Shown: positions 53,499 through 62,026 of the stretch, piece after piece
How positions within the stretch are numbered: position 1 is the first letter of the stretch
How the letters are laid out: every line of letters starts with the position of its first letter
NCBI RefSeq assembly: GCF_022662535.1
Contig: NZ_JAKQYM010000003.1
Span: 62,001 to 126,000 of the forward strand
DNA: 64,000 nt
DNA from: Polaribacter marinus
GTDB lineage: Bacteria; Bacteroidota; Bacteroidia; Flavobacteriales; Flavobacteriaceae
Reading direction: 5' to 3'
Position numbers and translations under genes: made by a program
Notes under the pieces: generated by a model
Told to the model about the DNA's origin: nothing
Databases searched by the model: none
Seen by the model: only the letters and a program-made list of their open reading frames with translations

Positions 53499-56400
53499 TA
53501 AATTTTTTCTAAAACAGTTAAGGCTGTTTTAACCGAATCTATTTTTATAAATGTAATTAATAAACGCAAACCATTTTTAGTTTCTTTTTCTTTCATCACA
53601 CAACTTTTACCGTTTTGTTGCACATAGTTTAGCATTCTAGAAAAGGCATCTGTATGGTAAAATTCACTTTGTTGATTTGATACAAAATAGCCCATCATTC
53701 TTTTTTGTTTTAGAATTACTTTTTCTAAACCGAGTTCTTTTGCCAACCATTTTATACGAACAGAATCTAGTAAATCTTCAACTTGCGTAGGGAATTCTCC
53801 GAACCTATCAATAATTTCTGTTTCAAAAATTTGTAGCTCTTCTTCGGTTTTAAGTTCTCCTAATTTGTTGTACAAAGCCAATCTTTCTGTGATTGAATTG
53901 ATATAATCATCTGGAAATAAAATCTCAAAATCAGTATCTATTTGTACTTCTTTTACAAACTCTTTTGGTTTAGAATTATCTGTAGGATAGAGTTCTTTAA
54001 ACTCGTTTTCTTTCAACTCTTCAATGGCCTCTTGCAGTATTTTTTGATAGGTGTCAAACCCAATATCATTAATAAATCCACTTTGTTCACCTCCTAATAA
54101 ATCTCCAGCACCACGAATTTCTAAATCTTTCATGGCAATATTAATACCACTTCCTAAATCGGAAAATAAAACCAAAGCCTCTATACGTTTTCTGGCATCA
54201 TCTGTCATCATATGATACGGAGGTGTTATAAAATAGCAGAATGCTTTTTTGTTAGATCTTCCAACTCTACCACGCATTTGGTGTAAATCTGATAATCCAA
54301 AATTGTTTGCGTTGTTAATAAAAATAGTGTTGGCATTGGGTACATCTAATCCGCTTTCTATAATGGTTGTAGAAACTAAAACATCAAAATCTCCTGCCAT
54401 AAAGCCGAGCATTAATTCTTCTAGTTTTTTCCCTTCCATTTGTCCATGACCAATACCAATCTTTGCCGATGGAACTAAACGTTGTAACAAACCGGCCACT
54501 TCTTTTATGTTTTCTATTCTATTGTGAATAAAGAAAACTTGTCCTCCACGAGAAATTTCGTAAGCAATGGCATCGCGTATAGTTTCTTCGGAAAAACGAA
54601 TTACATTACTTTCTATTGGGTGTCTATTGGGTGGCGGTGTTTTGATTACTGATAAATCTCTTGCAGCCATTAAACTAAACTGTAACGTTCTAGGAATTGG
54701 GGTTGCAGTTAGGGTTAAGGTGTCTACGTTTTCTTTCAGCGTTTTTAGTTTGTCTTTTACAGTAACACCAAATTTTTGCTCTTCATCAATAATTAAAAGA
54801 CCTAAATCTTTAAATTGTAAACGTTTATTTGTTAGTTGATGTGTTCCGATAATAATATCAACAGAACCATCATTAACACCATTAATGGCTTCTGTTTTTT
54901 GTTTTGCAGTTCTAAATCGGTTTAAATAATCTACTTTAACAGGGAAATCTTTCAATCGTTCTGTAAATGTTTGATAATGCTGAAAAGCCAAAATGGTTGT
55001 TGGAACTAAAATTGCAACTTGTTTGCCATTATCAACGGCTTTAAAAGCAGCTCTAACAGCCACTTCAGTCTTCCCAAAACCAACATCGCCACAAACCAAT
55101 CGGTCCATGGGTTGTTCTTTTTCCATGTCTAGTTTTACATCCTGCGTAGCAGTAAATTGATCTGGAGTGTCTTCGTACATAAAACTCCCTTCTAGTTCGT
55201 GCTGAATGTGTGTGTCTGGGCCATAAGCAAAGCCTTTTTGTAGTTTTCTTTTTGCGTATAATTGAATTAAATTGAAGGCAATATGTTTAACTCTTGCTTT
55301 GGTTTTTTGTTTGATTTTTTTCCAAGCGCCAGAACCTAATTTGTAAATTTTTGGAGCTTTACCATCTTTACCATTAAATTTAGAAATTTTATGCAGCGAG
55401 TGAATACTTACATACAAAATATCTCTTTCTCCATAGACTAACTTAATGGCTTCTTGCTTTTTACCTTGAACATCGATTTTTTGTAAACCACCAAATTTTC
55501 CAATTCCGTGATCCATGTGAGTTACATAATCGCCAATTTCTAATTTATTTAATTCTTGGAGTGTAATTGCCTGCTTTTTGGCGTACCCATTTTTTAAACG
55601 GAATTTATGGTAGCGCTCAAAAATTTCATGATCTGTATAACAAACCAGTTTATTATCTATATCAATAAAACCTTGGTATAATGGAAAAACTACGGTTTCG
55701 TAATGTACCTCTTGTGCTGCATCATCAAAAATATCATGAAAACGTTTTGCTTGTTGATCATTTGCACAAAAAATATAGTTGGTAAATTTTGCTTTATGAT
55801 ATTCTTCTAAATTATCTATTAATAAATTGAATTGTTTATTAAAGGAAGGTTGTGCAATCGTATTGAATTGAATTTCTAAAATATCTTTCGATTGTTTTCT
55901 TGTAGACATTTCTATCAATGTAAAATCTTGCAATTGATTTATAATAAAATCACCATTACAAAATAACTCTGCTGGTTTTGCGTGTTTTATTTCTTTGGAT
56001 AAATCTTTGAAAGCTTCTTCTGCTTTTTGATAAAAGTTATCTAGGCTTCCAGCAATTAAATCAATGTTTTTTGTAAAAATTACGGTTTTATCAGAAATGT
56101 ATTTTAGGAAACTTTCTCTGTTTTCTTGTAGCGTTTTGTTCTCTACATTGGGCATTATAGAAACTTTTTTTAGTTTCTCTTTAGAAAGTTGCGTTTCTAC
56201 ATCAAAAGATCGAATACTATCTATTTCGTCACCAAAAAATTCTATTCTGTAGGGTTCATCATTAGAAAAAGAAAACACATCTATAATTCCTCCACGGACA
56301 GAAAAGTCTCCGGGTTCGGTTACAAAATCTACGCGTTTAAATTTGTATTCAAATAAAACTTCGTTTACAAAATCGAGAGATAAATTTTCTCCAACGGTAA

Positions 56401-56833
56401 TTTTTAATGTGTTTTTTTCTAATTCTTTTTTAGTAACCACTTTTTCGAACAAAGCTGTTGGATAGGTTACAATTATTGCCGGTTTCTTTCTTGAATTTAT
56501 ACGATTTAAAACCTCAGAACGCAACAATACATTTGCATTGTCAGTCTCTTCTATTTGATAAGGTCTTCTGTATGAACCAGGATAAAAAAGCACATTTTTT
56601 TCACCTAATAATTGTTCTAAATCATTAAGGTAATAAGCTGCTTCTTCTTTATCATTAAAGATTAAAAGATAAGGTTTGTCTGCTTTTTTAAAAGTTTCTG
56701 AAATAACAAAAGACAATGAAGATCCAATCAAATTCGTGATTTGAAAATGATTTCTGTCTTGTTGGAGCTGTGTAATTATCTGCGAAACATTCGCAGATTT
56801 TTGATATTGGTTTACAATGTTCTGCTTGCTCAA
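53498..56833 (-). CDS. mfd: Transcription-repair coupling factor
   Basis: ATP-dependent translocase that removes stalled RNA polymerase and recruits UvrA. It has 1111 residues, usual for Bacteroidota. The N-terminal UvrB-like region has VDFVTEPGDFSVRGGIIDVFSF. The RNA polymerase-interacting domain follows (LEIGDYVTHMDHGIGKFGGLQ). RecG-like helicase motifs: LVCGDVGFGKTEVAVRAAFKA (Walker A), LLIIDEEQKFGV (Walker B), LTLTATPIPRTL, and DVPNANTIFINNA plus QMRGRVGRSNKKAFCYF. The C-terminal TRCF domain is complete. The start is TTG, 16 bases after an exact -7 element. Confidence 0.97.
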   Translation of the reverse strand: MSKQNIVNQYQKSANVSQIITQLQQDRNHFQITNLIGSSLSFVISETFKKADKPYLLIFNDKEEAAYYLNDLEQLLGEKNVLFYPGSYRRPYQIEETDNANVLLRSEVLNRINSRKKPAIIVTYPTALFEKVVTKKELEKNTLKITVGENLSLDFVNEVLFEYKFKRVDFVTEPGDFSVRGGIIDVFSFSNDEPYRIEFFGDEIDSIRSFDVETQLSKEKLKKVSIMPNVENKTLQENRESFLKYISDKTVIFTKNIDLIAGSLDNFYQKAEEAFKDLSKEIKHAKPAELFCNGDFIINQLQDFTLIEMSTRKQSKDILEIQFNTIAQPSFNKQFNLLIDNLEEYHKAKFTNYIFCANDQQAKRFHDIFDDAAQEVHYETVVFPLYQGFIDIDNKLVCYTDHEIFERYHKFRLKNGYAKKQAITLQELNKLEIGDYVTHMDHGIGKFGGLQKIDVQGKKQEAIKLVYGERDILYVSIHSLHKISKFNGKDGKAPKIYKLGSGAWKKIKQKTKARVKHIAFNLIQLYAKRKLQKGFAYGPDTHIQHELEGSFMYEDTPDQFTATQDVKLDMEKEQPMDRLVCGDVGFGKTEVAVRAAFKAVDNGKQVAILVPTTILAFQHYQTFTERLKDFPVKVDYLNRFRTAKQKTEAINGVNDGSVDIIIGTHQLTNKRLQFKDLGLLIIDEEQKFGVTVKDKLKTLKENVDTLTLTATPIPRTLQFSLMAARDLSVIKTPPPNRHPIESNVIRFSEETIRDAIAYEISRGGQVFFIHNRIENIKEVAGLLQRLVPSAKIGIGHGQMEGKKLEELMLGFMAGDFDVLVSTTIIESGLDVPNANTIFINNANNFGLSDLHQMRGRVGRSNKKAFCYFITPPYHMMTDDARKRIEALVLFSDLGSGINIAMKDLEIRGAGDLLGGEQSGFINDIGFDTYQKILQEAIEELKENEFKELYPTDNSKPKEFVKEVQIDTDFEILFPDDYINSITERLALYNKLGELKTEEELQIFETEIIDRFGEFPTQVEDLLDSVRIKWLAKELGLEKVILKQKRMMGYFVSNQQSEFYHTDAFSRMLNYVQQNGKSCVMKEKETKNGLRLLITFIKIDSVKTALTVLEKI

Positions 56834-56849
56834 CTGAATATGTTTTGTG

Positions 56850-56857
56850 CAAATGTA
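56850..56857 (-). promoter_or_regulatory. -7 promoter element for mfd
   Basis: The reverse strand reads TACATTTG followed by C, an exact TAnnTTTG match, 16 bases before the TTG start of mfd. Confidence 0.5.
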
Positions 56858-56889
56858 AGTTCAAAAAACAGAAAAAACCAATTACAATT

Positions 56890-56918
56890 TTGTTTTCTCA
56901 ATGATTAGAATATATTTG
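56890..56918 (+). promoter_or_regulatory. Full promoter: -33 TTG and -7 TATATTTG
   Basis: TTG (56890-56892, within TTTTG), 18 bases, then TATATTTG (56911-56918). Both elements and the spacing match the Bacteroidota sigma factor consensus. It is the best promoter in the window and drives the 186-residue envelope protein. Confidence 0.65.
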
Positions 56919-56961
56919 TAAGACTTTAGTTTTTAATTTTAATAAATCTACTCCTCTAACA

Positions 56962-57522
56962 ATGAAGAAAAAATTTTGTTTTTTTATAACTGGTTTTTTG
57001 TTTTTTTCAATATCAGTAAATAGTCAAAACTCAGAGAATGAGTGGTCTGTATCATTAGGGGCTGGGTTAGCAATTTATTCTGAAGCAGATGGAAGGATAG
57101 TTAACGGTAGGTATATATCTCAATTACCAAGAGTTACATTGGCTAAATATATGTCTAAAAATATAACTTTAGTTGGTGGTGTTTCAGTTGGTTTTAAGGA
57201 CGAGGTACAAAGCTATACAACGATTGATGGGGCTGTTAGGTTTAGTTTTGGAACTTCTGAAAATAAATTTTCACCTTACGCTATTTTAGGAGGTAGTTTT
57301 ATTAAAGCTAATGGAGATATAGTTCCAACTTTAAACTTTGGTGGAGGTGCTACGTATTGGATAACTGATAGATTTGGTATTCAAGGTCAATTAACTTATA
57401 AGTTAAATGGAGGTTCATCTAGAACTCAACGCTCTCATATATTTGGTTCTGGAGGGATAGTTTATAGATTTTCTATGTCATTGGGTGCTGGAGGTCCAGG
57501 AAGAAATCGTGTTTGGGATTAA
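56962..57522 (+). CDS. Predicted outer-membrane beta-barrel protein
   Basis: A 186-residue exported protein. Signal peptide: MKKKFCFFITGFLFFSISVNSQ. The mature part alternates hydrophobic and polar residues in strands with Gly- and Asn-rich turns: EWSVSLGAGLAIYSEADGR, ITLVGGVSVGFKD, FSPYAILGGSFIKA, LNFGGGATYWITDRFGIQGQLTYKLN and GGIVYRFSMSLGAG. This is the pattern of small 8-strand OmpA/OmpW-like barrels. The function is unknown. It is monocistronic and convergent with the thioredoxin-like gene, 7 bases apart. Confidence 0.82.
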   Translation: MKKKFCFFITGFLFFSISVNSQNSENEWSVSLGAGLAIYSEADGRIVNGRYISQLPRVTLAKYMSKNITLVGGVSVGFKDEVQSYTTIDGAVRFSFGTSENKFSPYAILGGSFIKANGDIVPTLNFGGGATYWITDRFGIQGQLTYKLNGGSSRTQRSHIFGSGGIVYRFSMSLGAGGPGRNRVWD

Positions 57523-57529
57523 AAAGCTA

Positions 57530-58000
57530 TTAAATTTTGGATAGTATTTGGATCAATTTTTTAGATTTCATGTATCTTGTTATTTGTAATTCTATTTGTA
57601 ATTCTAAATTTAGAATTGTTGTAGTTGGGTATGAAATTCTTCCTTTTTTTAAAGCTAGTTCTTTTGCTAGTTGATGTATCCCTGTGTTGCTTCCTGTTGG
57701 TTTGTATTTAAATTGCTTATTTAAAAAAAGTATATCTTTTTTCTCTTTTGCATTTAGTTTTACAAAATAAAATTTATCATTTAAAGCCTTTATTACGTCT
57801 TTATTGTTAAATGTGGTTTTTTCCATAGCAAAACAATATTTACACCAATCTGTATAAATAAAAACGACCATTGGTTTTGGATTTTGTTGGTGTAATTCTT
57901 CAACATCTTTAAAAGAATATACTTTTAAACTTTCTTTTTTCGTTTGAGATTGCGTTGCAAAACATCCGAAGAGAACAATTATGTAAAAAACTTTTTTCAT
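57530..58000 (-). CDS. Periplasmic thioredoxin-like protein
   Basis: A 156-residue exported thioredoxin-fold protein. The signal sequence is MKKVFYIIVLFGCFATQSQ. The active site is FIYTDWCKYCFAMEKTTF (WCxxC) and the cis-Pro loop GRISYPTTTIL. It resembles the thioredoxin_7/DUF255-like group. It follows the TonB-dependent receptor gene by 8 bases on the same strand, so it is probably made together with the receptor. A redox role in metal uptake is inference. Confidence 0.88.
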   Translation of the reverse strand: MKKVFYIIVLFGCFATQSQTKKESLKVYSFKDVEELHQQNPKPMVVFIYTDWCKYCFAMEKTTFNNKDVIKALNDKFYFVKLNAKEKKDILFLNKQFKYKPTGSNTGIHQLAKELALKKGRISYPTTTILNLELQIELQITRYMKSKKLIQILSKI

Positions 58001-58008
58001 TAGTTAAA

Positions 58009-60255
58009 TTAAAAAATGGTATATCTTAAGCCTATAAAAGCTCTAGTGCCTTGGTTAGAAGCATACACGTAACTTGGATCAAAAGCCAATTCTGGATTTG
58101 CCTCTGTATCTACACCAACATCAAAAGGATTATCTGCGCTATTTATACTATTTGCTGGAGGAGTAAAGTTCAATAAATTTTTTACACCACCATAGATTTC
58201 CCATTTATTATTAAACTTTTTAGTTAGTTGTATGTTTTGTACACTATACCAAGGAGAATATTCATCTCTTACATCATTTTCTCCTAACAAAGGTAATCGC
58301 ATTGGTCCATAAAGATTTCCTGTATAATCAATTGTAAACTGATTATTAAATTTATAGGAAATAGACCAAACTCCACTAAAACTTTCTGTTAGTAATTGTC
58401 TTGTTTTTACATTGTTTTTTGTAATTGAAACATCCATTAAAGTTGCGCCTAAATTAACACTTAGTCCATTTGTAAATGTAATATCTGTATTTAAGGAAAT
58501 TCCTTTTGAAACAGAAAATCCATCTAAATTGGCATAAATTATTTTATTAGAATCCGTTTCGTAATCGGGTAAAATTCTGTTGTTAAAATGGGTATAAAAA
58601 ATACTTGCATCTAAAGTAATAAATGTATTTTCTGTATTTATTTTTTTAACATAATTAATATTTGTATTCCAAGATGTTTCTGGTTTTAATGCTCCATCAA
58701 ATTCTACTTCTCTTGCTCCGGTTAAAGCTGCATGATCTTCTGTAAATACATTGGCAACTCTAAATCCATTACCAAAACTAAATCTTATAATATCTGAGTT
58801 ATTTGTTGAGTTCCATTTATAATTTACTCTTGGTGAAAAGATGCTGCCATGTAAACTATTATAATCCCATCTAGCTCCTATGAGTAATTTATTTTGTCTG
58901 TTTAAATGAATTTCATCTTGTAAAAAAATGCCTGGTAAATGTGTTATAGAGGGTTTGTTTTGAATCCCATTTTTATCAATTGTAGCAAATGTATTGTCGT
59001 CATAAAAAGTATATCTGTAAGCAAGACCTAAAAGTAAATCGTGTTTTTTATGAATTTGTTTGTTATAGACAAATTGTCCAAAAGCAATTAATTGTTCTGC
59101 ATTATAAGCATCTGTTCCGTAATACGAATCTTGGTAATGCCCATTTGCGCTAAATTGAAAATTAATATTTTCTGAAGTAGGTAATTGATAGGTCCCAAAA
59201 GTTTCCCAACGATTTGTGTAAATACTTTCTCCATATTTTATATCAGTACCTCTAAATTTTTTCTCCCAATCCATTTCTCCTCCCCAACGATCTTCGTATA
59301 CATATCTACCAGCAATTGTAAAAACTTTGTTGCTTTTTCTTTCTATATTGATTTTGTTAAAAAGTGATATTCTATTTTGAAGTGTTAAATCTGTAAAGCC
59401 ATCATTGTTATTATCAATTCTATTTTGATAATTAAAATAATTTATCCCCAACAAACCCTGTGTTTTTTTAGATAATTTATATCGCAATCCAATATCGGTA
59501 TTTACTTCTCCCCAAGAACTTGTATATACATCGGTTGCTAAAGCAGGTGAGTTTGATGGTTTTTTAGTGATGATGTTTATAATTCCTCCAACTGCTTCTG
59601 AACCATATAAAGTAGATGCTGGTCCTTTAACAACTTCTACTCTTTCTATTAGAGCTTGTGGAATTCCGGTTAAACCATAAACAGTAGAAAGTCCACTTAC
59701 AATTGGCATTCCGTCAATTAACACAAAAGTGTAAGGCCCTTCTAAACCATTGATGTGAATATCTCCAGTATTGCAAACATTACAATTTAACTGAGGCCTT
59801 ACTCCGTTTACATTTTGCATGGATTCAAAAATTGAAGGAGTAGGGTTTTTCTTAAAAAATGACTTACTATATACTTCTACAGGTACAGGGCTATTTGTTT
59901 TTGATACAGGTCGTAAAGTTCCCGAAATAACTATCTCATCTAAAGAATTATCTTCTTCTAAAGAAATATTTCTAATCAATTTTTGACTTTCTCCTATGGT
60001 TATTTTTATCATTTTAGTTTTAAAACCAACACTACTTATTACAAGTATATAGTTTCCTTTTTCAATATTTTTTAATTCGTAAAATCCATTTTCATCAGAA
60101 GCTATTCCAATTTTAGTGCTTTTCAAATAAATATTTGCGTAGGGTAGCACTTTTGAATTGTGTGATATTTTACCAGAAATAGAGCTTTCTTGTGAAAAAA
60201 GAGCGCTTAAACTGAAAGTAGTTACAAGTAATAAAATAAGTTTTTTTAGCCTCAT
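58009..60255 (-). CDS. TonB-dependent receptor, probably metal-related
   Basis: A 748-residue outer-membrane receptor. Signal peptide (to about residue 22), then a carboxypeptidase-like domain (about 24-100; ISGKISHNSKVLPYANIYLKSTKIG). The plug lies at about 105-230, with a CxxC in RPQLNCNVCNTGDIHINGLEGPYTFVLIDGMPIV and the ERVEVVKGPASTLYGSEAVGGIINIITKK signature. The barrel ends in QGTRAFIGLRYTIF, the expected C-terminal Phe. A shared control gap with the DtxR-family gene suggests iron or manganese uptake. It is co-transcribed with the thioredoxin-like gene. Confidence 0.94.
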   Translation of the reverse strand: MRLKKLILLLVTTFSLSALFSQESSISGKISHNSKVLPYANIYLKSTKIGIASDENGFYELKNIEKGNYILVISSVGFKTKMIKITIGESQKLIRNISLEEDNSLDEIVISGTLRPVSKTNSPVPVEVYSKSFFKKNPTPSIFESMQNVNGVRPQLNCNVCNTGDIHINGLEGPYTFVLIDGMPIVSGLSTVYGLTGIPQALIERVEVVKGPASTLYGSEAVGGIINIITKKPSNSPALATDVYTSSWGEVNTDIGLRYKLSKKTQGLLGINYFNYQNRIDNNNDGFTDLTLQNRISLFNKINIERKSNKVFTIAGRYVYEDRWGGEMDWEKKFRGTDIKYGESIYTNRWETFGTYQLPTSENINFQFSANGHYQDSYYGTDAYNAEQLIAFGQFVYNKQIHKKHDLLLGLAYRYTFYDDNTFATIDKNGIQNKPSITHLPGIFLQDEIHLNRQNKLLIGARWDYNSLHGSIFSPRVNYKWNSTNNSDIIRFSFGNGFRVANVFTEDHAALTGAREVEFDGALKPETSWNTNINYVKKINTENTFITLDASIFYTHFNNRILPDYETDSNKIIYANLDGFSVSKGISLNTDITFTNGLSVNLGATLMDVSITKNNVKTRQLLTESFSGVWSISYKFNNQFTIDYTGNLYGPMRLPLLGENDVRDEYSPWYSVQNIQLTKKFNNKWEIYGGVKNLLNFTPPANSINSADNPFDVGVDTEANPELAFDPSYVYASNQGTRAFIGLRYTIF

Positions 60256-60273
60256 GTTGTTTTAATGTTTATG

Positions 60274-60281
60274 CAAATATA
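60274..60281 (-). promoter_or_regulatory. -7 promoter element for the TonB-dependent receptor
   Basis: The reverse strand reads TATATTTG followed by C, an exact consensus match, 18 bases before the receptor ATG. The inverted repeat at 60289-60306 covers its upstream side. Confidence 0.55.
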
Positions 60282-60288
60282 AAATTAC

Positions 60289-60306
60289 TTTTAGATAAGG
60301 CTAAAA
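60289..60306. promoter_or_regulatory. Candidate DtxR-family operator
   Basis: TTTTAG, ATAAGG, CTAAAA: a perfect 6-bp inverted repeat with a 6-base centre, similar to DtxR/MntR-type sites (TTTAG...CTAAA). It overlaps the -33 region of the leftward receptor promoter and lies upstream of the promoter for the DtxR-family gene. The regulator gene next door makes it the natural candidate to bind here. Confidence 0.6.
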
Positions 60307-60333
60307 ATATATTATGATAAATAAAAAAAATAA

Positions 60334-60341
60334 TATATTTG
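60334..60341 (+). promoter_or_regulatory. -7 promoter element for the DtxR-family gene
   Basis: TATATTTG followed by C, exact consensus, 17 bases before the ATG at 60359. It lies downstream of the ATG at 60314, so that ATG is not the start from this promoter. Confidence 0.55.
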
Positions 60342-60358
60342 CATATCTAATTAGTAAT

Positions 60359-61015
60359 ATGTTTACACAATCTGAAGAAAATTATTTAAAAGCGATTTAT
60401 CATTTAGAATTAGTTTCTACAAAAGGAATTAGTACAAATGCGATTGCAAAAAAAATAGAAACTAAAGCATCATCGGTAACAGATATGGTTAAAAAGCTGT
60501 CTGATAAAAAAGTTGTGGTTTATAAAAAATATAAAGGAGTTAAATTAACTTCTTTGGGTAAAAAAACAGCTGCAAATATTGTTAGAAAACATAGACTGTG
60601 GGAGGTTTTTTTGGTAGAAAAACTAAATTTTTCTTGGGATGAAGTGCATGAAGTGGCAGAACAATTAGAGCATATCAAGTCGCCTAAACTAATCAATCAG
60701 TTAGATGCTTTTTTAGATTTTCCGAAACAAGACCCTCACGGAGATCCAATACCTGATAAAGAAGGAAATTTAAAAACAATAGAAAAAAGTTTATTGGCAA
60801 CTTTGCATAAAAATGAAATAGGTATATGTGTGGGTGTTAATGATTCGTCATCAGAGTTTTTACAGTTTTTAGATAAACAAGGAATTACAATTGGTCAGGA
60901 AATTAAGGTATTAGATAAAGAAGATTTTGATAATTCACTATCAATAGAAATAGACCAAAAAGAATTGTCTATTTCAAGTAAAATAGCAAACAATTTATAT
61001 ATTCAAAAAAAATGA
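60359..61015 (+). CDS. DtxR/MntR-family metal-dependent repressor
   Basis: A 218-residue metalloregulator. The winged helix-turn-helix (about 1-60) reads MFTQSEENYLKAIYHLELVSTKGISTNAIAKKIETKASSVTDMVKKL. The metal-binding dimerisation domain (about 62-135) has KHRLWEVFLVEKLNFSWDEVHEVAEQLEHI and the family's DPHGDPIPD. A C-terminal SH3-like/FeoA-like domain completes it (about 145-218). With Fe(II) or Mn(II) it would bind the operator in the shared gap. I chose the ATG at 60359 over 60314 because the promoter lies between them and the family starts MFTQSEENYLK. It overlaps the next gene by 4 bases. Confidence 0.93.
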   Translation: MFTQSEENYLKAIYHLELVSTKGISTNAIAKKIETKASSVTDMVKKLSDKKVVVYKKYKGVKLTSLGKKTAANIVRKHRLWEVFLVEKLNFSWDEVHEVAEQLEHIKSPKLINQLDAFLDFPKQDPHGDPIPDKEGNLKTIEKSLLATLHKNEIGICVGVNDSSSEFLQFLDKQGITIGQEIKVLDKEDFDNSLSIEIDQKELSISSKIANNLYIQKK

Positions 61016-62022
61016 ATCCATACAATCCTATAATAGCTCTTTTGGTTTTTTTTGGTGTTGTTTTAGTTTTGTTTTTAATTTTCAAACCTAAAAACGGACT
61101 TTTTTTTAAGTACCAAAAGGTGCGAAAAGAAAATGAAAAAACAGCTATAGAAGATATTTTAAAGCTGCTGTATCATGATGCGAATATATCAAAAAGCACT
61201 ATTTTTAATGAACTAGATTTTAGTCAGAATTTATTGTTAGAAAGCATAGAAACGATGATGGATTCAGGGTTGATAAAAAAAGAGAAAGAGCTTTTTTCAC
61301 TAACTAAAGATGGGCACGAATATGCATTAAGAATTATAAGAGCACATCGTTTGTGGGAGAAATATTTATCCGAAAAAACAGGCTTCCATAAAGAAGAATG
61401 GCATAAAAGAGCAGAGCTAAAAGAGCATGAATTATCGGGTGAAGAAGTTGATGATCTATCAACTCTTTTGGGAAATCCAAGATACGATCCTCATGGAGAT
61501 CCTATACCTACAAAGGCCGGTAAAATTCATGAGAAAAAAGGAATATTACTTTCAGATTTGCCTGTTTTTAATTTTGGGAAAATTATACATATAGAAGACG
61601 AACCTATTGCGGTTTATAAGCAAATTTTAGAAAAAAATATCCATTTAGACTCTCAGGTTTACATGAAAGAAACCAGTAAAAATCGACTGGTTTTTGAATC
61701 GGAGGGAGAGCAGTTTATTTTATCGCCAATAGTTGCTAATAATATTACAGTTATTTCTTTAGATAAAGCAGATGTTGTAGAAAAAGATACCATGCGTTTG
61801 TCTAATTTAGAAAGCAATCAAAAAGCAATAATTATTGGAATTTCTAAAGAATGTAGAGGAGAAAATAGAAGGAGGTTATTAGATTTAGGTTTTGTAAAAG
61901 GAGCTACGGTTAGTATCGATTTGTTAAATCCTTTAGGAGACCCAAAAGCATTTTTAATTAAAGGTACAGCTATTGCCTTAAGAAAAGACCAAGCTGTAAA
62001 AATTTTAATTACTAAAAGATAG
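61012..62022 (+). CDS. Membrane-anchored DtxR-like and FeoA fusion protein
   Basis: A 336-residue protein with three parts. One N-terminal membrane helix (about 8-26; IIALLVFFGVVLVLFLIF). A DtxR-like winged helix (about 42-100; DILKLLYHDANISKSTIFNELDFSQNLLLESIETMMDSGLI) and dimerisation region (about 105-170; RAHRLWEKYLSEKTGF...EEVDDLSTLLGNPRYDPHGDPIP). A C-terminal FeoA domain (about 258-335; MRLSNLESNQKAIIIGISKECRGENRRRLLDLGFVKGATVSI). It replaces a free FeoA in this feo operon, overlapping the regulator before it by 4 bases and lying 4 bases before the FeoB GTPase gene. A sensor-like role coupling metal state to FeoB is inference. Confidence 0.9.
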   Translation: MNPYNPIIALLVFFGVVLVLFLIFKPKNGLFFKYQKVRKENEKTAIEDILKLLYHDANISKSTIFNELDFSQNLLLESIETMMDSGLIKKEKELFSLTKDGHEYALRIIRAHRLWEKYLSEKTGFHKEEWHKRAELKEHELSGEEVDDLSTLLGNPRYDPHGDPIPTKAGKIHEKKGILLSDLPVFNFGKIIHIEDEPIAVYKQILEKNIHLDSQVYMKETSKNRLVFESEGEQFILSPIVANNITVISLDKADVVEKDTMRLSNLESNQKAIIIGISKECRGENRRRLLDLGFVKGATVSIDLLNPLGDPKAFLIKGTAIALRKDQAVKILITKR

Positions 62023-62026
62023 AGAG

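Noticed and set aside
60314..60358. 15-residue N-terminal extension of the DtxR-family regulator
   Set aside because: An exact -7 promoter element lies inside it, and the family begins at MFTQSEENYLK.
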